Positions 39,463 to 44,140 of a stretch of 44,140 bases of DNA are shown piece by piece. The notes under the pieces were generated by a model that saw only the letters and a list, made by a program, of their open reading frames with translations, made no database searches and had not been told where the DNA came from. Location of the stretch: NCBI GenBank assembly GCA_902591275.1, contig CACJAC010000007.1, forward strand, positions 1 to 44,140, read 5' to 3'. Source of the DNA: an uncultured Prochlorococcus sp. Lineage in GTDB: Bacteria; Cyanobacteriota; Cyanobacteriia; PCC-6307; Cyanobiaceae. The translations under genes and the position numbers were made by a program. Positions within the stretch are counted from its first letter, which is position 1; each line of letters begins with the position of its first letter.

Positions 39463-39546
39463 AAATCAAATTACTTAACAAAAGAAGCAATTGTTTTCTA
39501 AAAAAAGAAATATTTACTGGGCATTAGTATTATTTATTTGAAATAT

Positions 39547-39635
39547 TTATTTTATAAAATAAAAAATTAAACCAATAAAATAACTACCTACAAGTATTAG
39601 CATCGTTAAAGAGCTATTAACTTTGCTAATCCCAT
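39547..39635 (-). pseudogene. Frameshifted paralogue of the 31-aa membrane peptide
   Basis: From ATG at 39635 the frame reads MGLAKLIAL and hits TAA; the next frame continues TMLILVGSYFIGLIFYFIK to TAA at 39547. With one T restored after CTT the product would be 29 residues and aligns from end to end with the intact peptide at 32365-32460 (KLIALL, LVGS, IFYF). The length, 89 bases, is one short of 30 codons. A 47-codon frame from 39690 crosses this region, but its N-terminal part is an out-of-frame reading of the upstream pseudogene. Confidence 0.6.
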
Positions 39636-39640
39636 AAAGA

Positions 39641-40006
39641 TTAATCCGTACTTCCTGTAGATCTTTGCATCCAGTTAATTTTCCAAACATTATTTACTTT
39701 TTTAAAAACTGATGTAACTGTTTTTAAGTCATCATTAGGTGTCCCTTTATAAGTAAATTTTGGACCTAGTGTAATAGTACATATTACTTTAATTTCGCTT
39801 AAAAATCAGAATCGTTGAATTTTGGTTATTTCTGCCTTTTTTTAAACTATATCATCAGTATCATTTGTTCAAACCCTTTCGCATCTATTGGATTACGACT
39901 GGATCAAATGAATAAAAATCTTGTTTTGCATTGTCGATACAATGAAGCCATTTTTTGGATTAGCAAACTCATTAAATAATGACATAATTGTTTCTTTATT
40001 GCTCAT
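39641..40006 (-). pseudogene. Decayed NTF2/SnoaL-like gene
   Basis: Family-like sequence appears in pieces in three frames: from ATG at 40006 MSNKETIMSLFNEFANPKNG; then (next frame) AKQDFYSFDPVVIQ; then DAKGFEQMILMI; finally, in the first frame again, FTYKGTPNDDLKTVTSVFKK and VNNVWKINWMQRSTGSTD to TAA at 39641. At least two frameshifts and several stops. The final block (strand - VFKKV - WKI) is typical of SnoaL-like/NTF2-like small proteins. Total length is right for a protein of about 120 residues. Confidence 0.6.
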
Positions 40007-40131
40007 AAAAAAATAAGGGTTTTTTCCCCTACTAATTTGGATCTACTATTTTAAATTTATAAATCGAACTTGGATAGTTTTAAAAAAAATTAGTTAGGAT
40101 GTCTAGAAGTATTAGATTTGTAATGTAAACC

Positions 40132-40254
40132 ATGATGAATTCATTAAACAAATTATTGCCCGTTAGCAAAAAAGTTAAAAAATATTTGCCTTTCTTTATT
40201 GGATTTAAGTTACTTACATTTACTGGCTTTCTTACTTATTTAATGAATCGCTAA
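40132..40254 (+). CDS. 40-aa membrane mini-protein
   Basis: Tandem ATG at 40132 and 40135, TAA at 40254. A basic N-terminus (LNKLLPVSKKVKKYL) and one membrane span (PFFIGFKLLTFTGFLTYLMN). No family recognised. A GTG-started gene follows 46 bases downstream. Confidence 0.45.
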   Translation: MMNSLNKLLPVSKKVKKYLPFFIGFKLLTFTGFLTYLMNR

Positions 40255-40300
40255 ATTAGACAACCTTAACAAGAATAAAGTTTAACTAAATTAAGATCTA

Positions 40301-40495
40301 GTGAATAAAGAAGAACGAATAAAAAGATTTAAGTCTATGTCTAGTAAACAAAGACAAGAATTGATATTAAAAAAGATGAAAGAGAAAGGAATAAAAATAG
40401 GAAGTGGAATTCCTAATAAAAAATATGATAGCCAAGAGGTTTTTGAATTAATTCATATTGCAAATTGCTTCCCAGAATTAAGAAAGAAAAAATAG
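40301..40495 (+). CDS. 64-aa very basic protein (GTG start)
   Basis: GTG at 40301. MNKEERIKRFKSMSSKQRQE, then LILKKMKEKGIKIGSG, ending in ELRKKK; about a third of residues are Lys or Arg. Predicted helical N-terminal half. Possibly nucleic-acid binding because of its charge. Unknown family. Confidence 0.55.
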   Translation: MNKEERIKRFKSMSSKQRQELILKKMKEKGIKIGSGIPNKKYDSQEVFELIHIANCFPELRKKK

Positions 40496-40647
40496 CAAAA
40501 TATTTGGTTTTCTTAAGTTACGCTATTTATTTCACATCCCTTAAGGCATCAATATTTAATTCTCCTATCAATCCTAGATTCATAAATACTGCTTTTTGAT
40601 ATAAAGGGAATATATGAAAAACTATTTTTGTTGGAATAAGAAAACTA
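40496..40647. other. Short spacer with a possible coding remnant
   Basis: On minus, an 18-codon frame (40527-40583, MNLGLIGELNIDALRDVK) has protein-like composition, and the same frame is open upstream into the next pseudogene (LYQKAVF). It may be the tail of a lost gene. Nothing else recognised. Confidence 0.25.
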
Positions 40648-40802
40648 CTATAGATACAGAACCGATTTTTTATTGTATTTAAAAATTTTTAAAAATCCCG
40701 AACCTAAGATAAGAAATATAATCCCTCCTATCAGAAGAATAGATGATAATTGATCGGGAATAACTTTTTAAGAAATATATTTAACTGTTCTTTTGAAATC
40801 AT
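40648..40802 (-). pseudogene. Small membrane protein gene with one-base deletion in an A tract
   Basis: From ATG at 40802 the frame reads MISKEQLNIFLKK and then runs into an early stop. In the -1 frame the sequence goes on as VIPDQLSSILLIGGIIFLIL, then GSGFLKIFKYNKKSVLYL to TAG at 40648. The break is at CTTAAAAAG; one more A restores a 51-residue protein with a single membrane span. The length, 155 bases, is 52 codons minus one base. Alternatives are slippage-dependent expression or a sequencing error in the homopolymer. Confidence 0.5.
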
Positions 40803-41020
40803 TTTTTTTTTCCTGTTGTGGTCAAGAAAACTATTTCAGATATTTATACTCATGAAAAAAATTTAAAAATATTTGATGATTTAATTTTTAAAAAAGAATT
40901 TTTCACAAATTCAATATAATAAAAACTTTATTCGTTTAATAAATACTTAATTAGTTCAAAATATTTTTCAAATTATTAACAAAGATTTAGCTCAATATAA
41001 TAAAATTCGATTTAATTGAT
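40803..41020. other. Very AT-rich spacer
   Basis: No gene, hairpin or promoter recognised with confidence; long A and T tracts only. Confidence 0.4.
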
Positions 41021-41101
41021 ATGAACCTTTTAAAGGAAATTAAGAGTAATTTATCAATTTTCTTATTATTTTTATTTTATAATCAACTTAACTTAAATTA
41101 A
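41021..41101 (+). CDS. Possible 26-aa hydrophobic peptide
   Basis: ATG at 41021 to TAA at 41101 (MNLLKEIKSNLSIFLLFLFY, then NQLNLN). It ends 2 bases before the next gene, so it might be a leader peptide. Composition is also what random AT-rich DNA gives. Confidence 0.25.
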   Translation: MNLLKEIKSNLSIFLLFLFYNQLNLN

Positions 41102-41103
41102 AA

Positions 41104-41580
41104 ATGCTTAAGAAATTTTTTTTAACTTCTTTTTTACTTTTTAGTTCCCTAATAACTATATATCCTTCAAAAAAAGAAAATACTAATTTTTTCGATTATT
41201 GTTATTCTCTAGAAAAAATAATTTCTAGAAATGCAGTAGAAATAAGTAATAATCTATCGAAGAATTTTAAGCCTTTAGCAAAAGATATTACTCTATTTGG
41301 GACTAACAAAACTAAAGGTGCTTTTGCTAGTAAGATAATCAATCAATACAAAGATTCCAAGAAATTATTTATTGTAACTTTTGTTCCAAACCAAATTTAT
41401 TGTTTAGCAGGATATTGGATTGAGGTAGCAATTCCAGGAAAATTTGAATCTATTTTGTATAATAAAAGCAAACAAAAAATAAATGAATATAAAAATATAA
41501 AAAAAGAAATAGACGAATTTATTAAAGACTTTAATCTCGAATATAAATCTATAAAAAAAGAAATTAAAGATTTTTTTTAG
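41104..41580 (+). CDS. Secreted or periplasmic 158-aa protein, unknown
   Basis: Signal-peptide-like N-terminus (MLKKFFLTSFLLFSSLITIY). The mature part has two Cys (FDYCYSLEK and NQIYCLAGYW), possibly a disulfide, and a charged helical C-terminal tail with an approximate repeat of NIKKEIDEF / SIKKEIKDF. Lys-rich, as are other island genes. No family recognised. Convergent with the next gene. Confidence 0.6.
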   Translation: MLKKFFLTSFLLFSSLITIYPSKKENTNFFDYCYSLEKIISRNAVEISNNLSKNFKPLAKDITLFGTNKTKGAFASKIINQYKDSKKLFIVTFVPNQIYCLAGYWIEVAIPGKFESILYNKSKQKINEYKNIKKEIDEFIKDFNLEYKSIKKEIKDFF

Positions 41581-41584
41581 AAAA

Positions 41585-42064
41585 TTAAAATCCTTTTTCT
41601 AAAATAATTGGTTTATTTGTTATTTTTGATTCATTGGTTTTAGATTGCAAAATAAAAAACAATTGAAATCCTACAATGAACACAACCCCAAAAATTGATA
41701 AAGAATAAATAATTTTTTTCGTGAGATTAAATTTAAGCTTGCTTTTGGTAAGTTTTTCAAACAAACGAAATTTTTTAATTGATAATTGAGCATCTTTATT
41801 TAAAGTATTTTCAAGATGATTTTTGTTAATTAGTTCTTTTTTATTAAATTTTATATTTAATTGCATGCTATTTTCTGAAGCACCAACTTTGTAATTTGAT
41901 TTCTCATAAAAGAATTCATGAATATTTGAAATAGTTTTTATTTTTTTATTCTTAAAATCAAGCTTTGTTTTTTCTAAATTATAATCAAACCATTCGTCAT
42001 AACTAATGAAGTTGGGCTTTGCAAAATAAGACAAAATTCTTTTAAAAAAGTACATTAAAAACAT
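41585..42064 (-). CDS. 159-aa protein with C-terminal membrane anchor, unknown
   Basis: ATG at 42064 (an alternative at codon 4). A basic soluble part of about 120 residues (FISYDEWFDYNLEKTK, then KKFRLFEKLTKSKLKFNL) and a single span near 125-145 (IIYSLSIFGVVFIVGFQLFF). Very Lys/Asn-rich. No domain recognised. Confidence 0.55.
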   Translation of the reverse strand: MFLMYFFKRILSYFAKPNFISYDEWFDYNLEKTKLDFKNKKIKTISNIHEFFYEKSNYKVGASENSMQLNIKFNKKELINKNHLENTLNKDAQLSIKKFRLFEKLTKSKLKFNLTKKIIYSLSIFGVVFIVGFQLFFILQSKTNESKITNKPIILEKGF

Positions 42065-42225
42065 AAGATAAATAAAAAAAGAAAGTTATTTTTGTTCGCA
42101 AATTTAATTAAACATGTTTTTAAATCATCATTTATTTTTAACTTCTTATTTAAGAAAATTTGACAAATTTACTAGCTTCTAATTATTTGATTATTTTTTT
42201 GTGAGTAATTTTTCTGGAAAATTAA

Positions 42226-42381
42226 TTATTTTGATTTTCTAGTTCCACCATAGGAATAATTTGTATGTCTAGAAATTTGATTCCAGCATTCTTTACAACA
42301 AAAAATCCATTCCGTATGAATTATGGATTTCACTCTGTAATGAGTTTTATCTGGCTTATTACATAAATCACATTTTTTCAT
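42226..42381 (-). CDS. 51-aa zinc-ribbon-like protein
   Basis: ATG at 42381 to TAA at 42226. MKKCDLCNKPDKTHYRVKS gives CxxC; the second half has WIFCCKECWNQIS, giving CCxxC, and the C-terminus is YGGTRKSK. A four-cysteine zinc site is likely. Small zinc-ribbon proteins of this kind occur in picocyanobacteria; role unknown. Confidence 0.65.
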   Translation of the reverse strand: MKKCDLCNKPDKTHYRVKSIIHTEWIFCCKECWNQISRHTNYSYGGTRKSK

Positions 42382-42430
42382 TTATCAATTAATTTTTTTA
42401 GATATACAAAATTTCGATTTTTAAAAGATT

Positions 42431-42451
42431 CACGAAAAATATTTTATCGTG
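42431..42451. promoter_or_regulatory. Palindrome upstream of the candidate sRNA
   Basis: CACGA...TCGTG with an internal AAAA/TTTT, 21 bases, nearly perfect. It overlaps the expected -35/spacer region of the small RNA promoter, so it could be an operator. Confidence 0.3.
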
Positions 42452-42460
42452 TAATTATAA

Positions 42461-42525
42461 AGAAGCACTCCACACATCCTGAAGCAAAGCAGTGGTTTTG
42501 TTGAGTGCAAAAATTTTTATTTTAT
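42461..42525 (+). ncRNA. Candidate small RNA of about 60 nt
   Basis: GCACTC (42465-42470) pairs with GAGTGC (42503-42508); within the loop CCAC/GTGG and CTG/CAG can form a second helix. A T-rich tract (TTTTTATTTT) follows from 42514. TAATTA, 17 bases after TTCACG, is a plausible promoter just upstream. No coding frame. Lies alone between two divergent mini-genes. Not matched to a known Yfr RNA. Confidence 0.45.
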
Positions 42526-42646
42526 AATGCATTTTATTTATCCTTAATAAAAAATATTTTATTATACATCGAAATTAGAACTTTAAAAAGAAACTCACGA
42601 ATCTTATTTAATTGAATTTAATATAATTCCATTAGACTTAGAAACT

Positions 42647-42790
42647 ATGAACATTTATCTTTTTTGGATACTATTTTTAGCATTATGGGCAATAGTTCCC
42701 TTAATGATTATTAAAGGTAGAGTAGACGAAGAGCCTAAGATCCAGACTTCCCCAAAAGTTAAAGAAAAGAAAAAAGGTTGGTTCAATTAA
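42647..42790 (+). CDS. 47-aa membrane-anchored basic protein
   Basis: ATG at 42647 to TAA at 42790. One N-terminal span (MNIYLFWILFLALWAIVPLM) followed by a charged tail ending KEKKKGWFN. Looks like a real small membrane protein of photosynthetic-membrane type, but no family is recognised. Precedes the DUF1543 gene by 81 bases. Confidence 0.55.
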   Translation: MNIYLFWILFLALWAIVPLMIIKGRVDEEPKIQTSPKVKEKKKGWFN

Positions 42791-42871
42791 GGGAATCTCT
42801 AATTTAGTAAAAATAATCTCCAAGTTAATACTTGATAATTTAGATTAAACTCGGAGTAAACTTTATTAAAA

Positions 42872-43456
42872 GTGGAACAATTAGAAAATAATTTTCTTTA
42901 TCTGGTTGTACTTGGAGGTAGAGCAAAAAAATCTAATATTGAACTACACGACGTTAGATGGGTTGTTGGATCTAAAATTGAAGATACATATGATACTTTA
43001 AGAAAGGACTGGTTTGGATCTTCAAGAGGGTTGCATATTGATAGCTATAAAAAAATAAAATATATAGATGGTTATAAGATTAATTTAATAAATTTTGAAA
43101 AGGATAAAATTAAAAAAAATCAATTAGTTAAAAAAAATAAGGACAAAAAATATTTATGGTTTGTCAATATTGGAGGCTATAGTCCAACTTCTATGCAGGA
43201 AAAACATGAGTTTGGATTAATTACAGCTTCAACTAAATTAGAGGCAAAAAATCTAGCTAAATCTAAATGGCTTATTGGCTGTAAAATGAAGCATAACGAT
43301 GATATTGCTTCTCTAGAAATTTTATTTAGTTGCGATGATTGCAAAGTAATAAAAAAGATAGGTAAATGGGAAATTGAATTAACACCAGATAATAATTTAA
43401 TTGAAGAAAATAATTATCCCGATTGGTATGGTTATCAAAAACTTGATGCGATATAA
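42872..43456 (+). CDS. DUF1543 family protein (two repeats)
   Basis: 194 residues with a GTG start. Two similar halves: LYLVVLGGRAKKSNIELHDV near 9 and LWFVNIGGYSPTSMQEKHEF near 95, each followed by a D/K-rich segment and a W (DWFGSSRG; KWLIGCKM). DUF1543 members have unknown function. Base composition is like the island. Convergent with the lptF/G gene. Confidence 0.75.
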   Translation: MEQLENNFLYLVVLGGRAKKSNIELHDVRWVVGSKIEDTYDTLRKDWFGSSRGLHIDSYKKIKYIDGYKINLINFEKDKIKKNQLVKKNKDKKYLWFVNIGGYSPTSMQEKHEFGLITASTKLEAKNLAKSKWLIGCKMKHNDDIASLEILFSCDDCKVIKKIGKWEIELTPDNNLIEENNYPDWYGYQKLDAI

Positions 43457-43526
43457 AGATCTTAGAATCTTATAAATTCAAAAGAATTTTGCTAACTGGT
43501 TATATTAACATTCATTTATAAAAATT

Positions 43527-44140
43527 TTAAAAAGAACTTGATTTTTTCAATAAATAAACTCCACCCGCCAGAGAAATTATTACAGGTAACCATGCAGCAA
43601 AAATAGGATGTAAAATGCCTTTAACCCCAAAGGAACTAAATACGAAAGACATTACATAATAAATTAATATAAGGATTACGCTTAATCCAAATCCCTGACT
43701 TTTTGAAGATCTCAAATTTGATTTAGATCCTAAACTGCTTCCTATTAAACCAAAGACCAAGCATGCAAAAGGTAGAGTAAATTTTTCCTGAATGCGGACT
43801 TTAATTCTTCTGAGCTCCTTAAAGTTTCTAGTTTTTTTATAAATCTTTTCTGCTTTTATGGCCTGCTTTAAAGTCATTTCATTGGCATCTTTTGGTACTT
43901 TTGCTAATTCCAAGGGTCCTTCTATAAATGGGTATGTATATCTTTTAAATTGAATATTGCCTGTTTGACCATTTCGATCGATTGATACAAGACTTCCATT
44001 TAAAAAAGTCCAAGAAGAATTTTTTTTATCAAATATTGCACTTTCTGCTTTTAAAATTTGTTCTATATCTTTTCTAGATAAATCTAAAACAGTAACTTCT
44101 TTCATAATATTATTTTCAAATCTTGATGCATAAAATATAT
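43527..44140 (-). CDS. LptF/LptG-type permease, C-terminal part (runs off window)
   Basis: Inner-membrane subunit of the lipopolysaccharide export ABC complex (YjgP/YjgQ family). The frame is open to the window end, so the in-frame ATG at 44105 is internal. Visible: the end of the periplasmic domain (GNIQFKRYTYPFIEGPLELA), the linker IKVRIQEKFTLPFACLVFG, and three C-terminal spans (FGLSVILILIYYVMSFVFSS and on). The choice between LptF and LptG cannot be made from this part. Confidence 0.85.
   Translation of the reverse strand, partial: IFYASRFENNIMKEVTVLDLSRKDIEQILKAESAIFDKKNSSWTFLNGSLVSIDRNGQTGNIQFKRYTYPFIEGPLELAKVPKDANEMTLKQAIKAEKIYKKTRNFKELRRIKVRIQEKFTLPFACLVFGLIGSSLGSKSNLRSSKSQGFGLSVILILIYYVMSFVFSSFGVKGILHPIFAAWLPVIISLAGGVYLLKKSSSF

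Noticed and set aside
39547-39690. 47-codon open frame on minus
   Set aside because: Its first 18 or so codons are an out-of-frame reading of the end of the NTF2-like pseudogene; its end is the damaged copy of the 31-aa peptide, so it is better read as two pseudogenes.
35380-42790. CRISPR array, insertion sequence or prophage in the island
   Set aside because: No regular repeats, no transposase or phage structural genes, no terminal inverted repeats seen.

Overview
The window is low-GC (roughly 30% by eye), gene-dense cyanobacterial chromosome. The split F1Fo-ATPase operons with a duplicated b subunit (b and b'), PSRP-3/Ycf65, the Ccs1/CcdA cytochrome c system, groESL with a K-box, PII and many tiny overlapping genes together point to a marine Prochlorococcus of a high-light clade. 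That assignment is by gene content and style; nothing was searched. No tRNA, rRNA, CRISPR array or insertion sequence was seen.

0-8 kb: on the minus strand fumC (cut by the window start) and purB; tlyA on plus, converging on glnB (PII) plus a small partner; queF on plus, converging on ccdA-ccs1 and ftsW on minus.

8-15.4 kb: plus-strand ATP synthase operon atp1-a-c-b'-b-delta-alpha-gamma, followed closely by a [2Fe-2S] ferredoxin, a 63-aa protein and a DUF3326 protein. RNA hairpins flank the c-subunit gene.

15.4-31.7 kb: a minus operon CNNM/CBS protein - GTPase - nadD - nadE; then pepP, a 52-aa protein and PSRP-3 on plus; the second ATPase operon (beta, epsilon) on minus; groES-groEL on plus; pgmI-secG on minus; pyrR; an Hsp70-like gene; rpoZ-DUF1818; DUF2811. 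A small cluster of DnaA-box-like sites lies at 31.14-31.21 kb.

31.7-35.4 kb: a transition zone with an EVE-domain protein, small unknowns in overlapping pairs, a secreted cupin and a dienelactone-hydrolase-like protein.

35.4-42.8 kb: an accessory island made almost entirely of genes under 80 codons, most too short for ordinary gene callers. It holds (i) a minus-strand chain of up to six mini-genes (36151-36901) joined by stop/start overlaps; (ii) two paralogues sharing an SAES-x-YG-x-S motif, one frameshifted; (iii) a twin CX3C mini-protein; (iv) a TTGACA promoter, a roughly 98-nt structured leader and a strong Shine-Dalgarno ahead of a 33-aa DUF4278-like peptide; (v) a decayed NTF2/SnoaL-like gene followed by a frameshifted copy of a 31-aa membrane peptide that is intact at 32365; (vi) candidate small RNAs. 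This mix of intact micro-genes and fresh single-base decay is the least conventional part of the window.

42.8-44.1 kb: a DUF1543 protein and the C-terminal part of an LptF/LptG-type permease that runs off the window.
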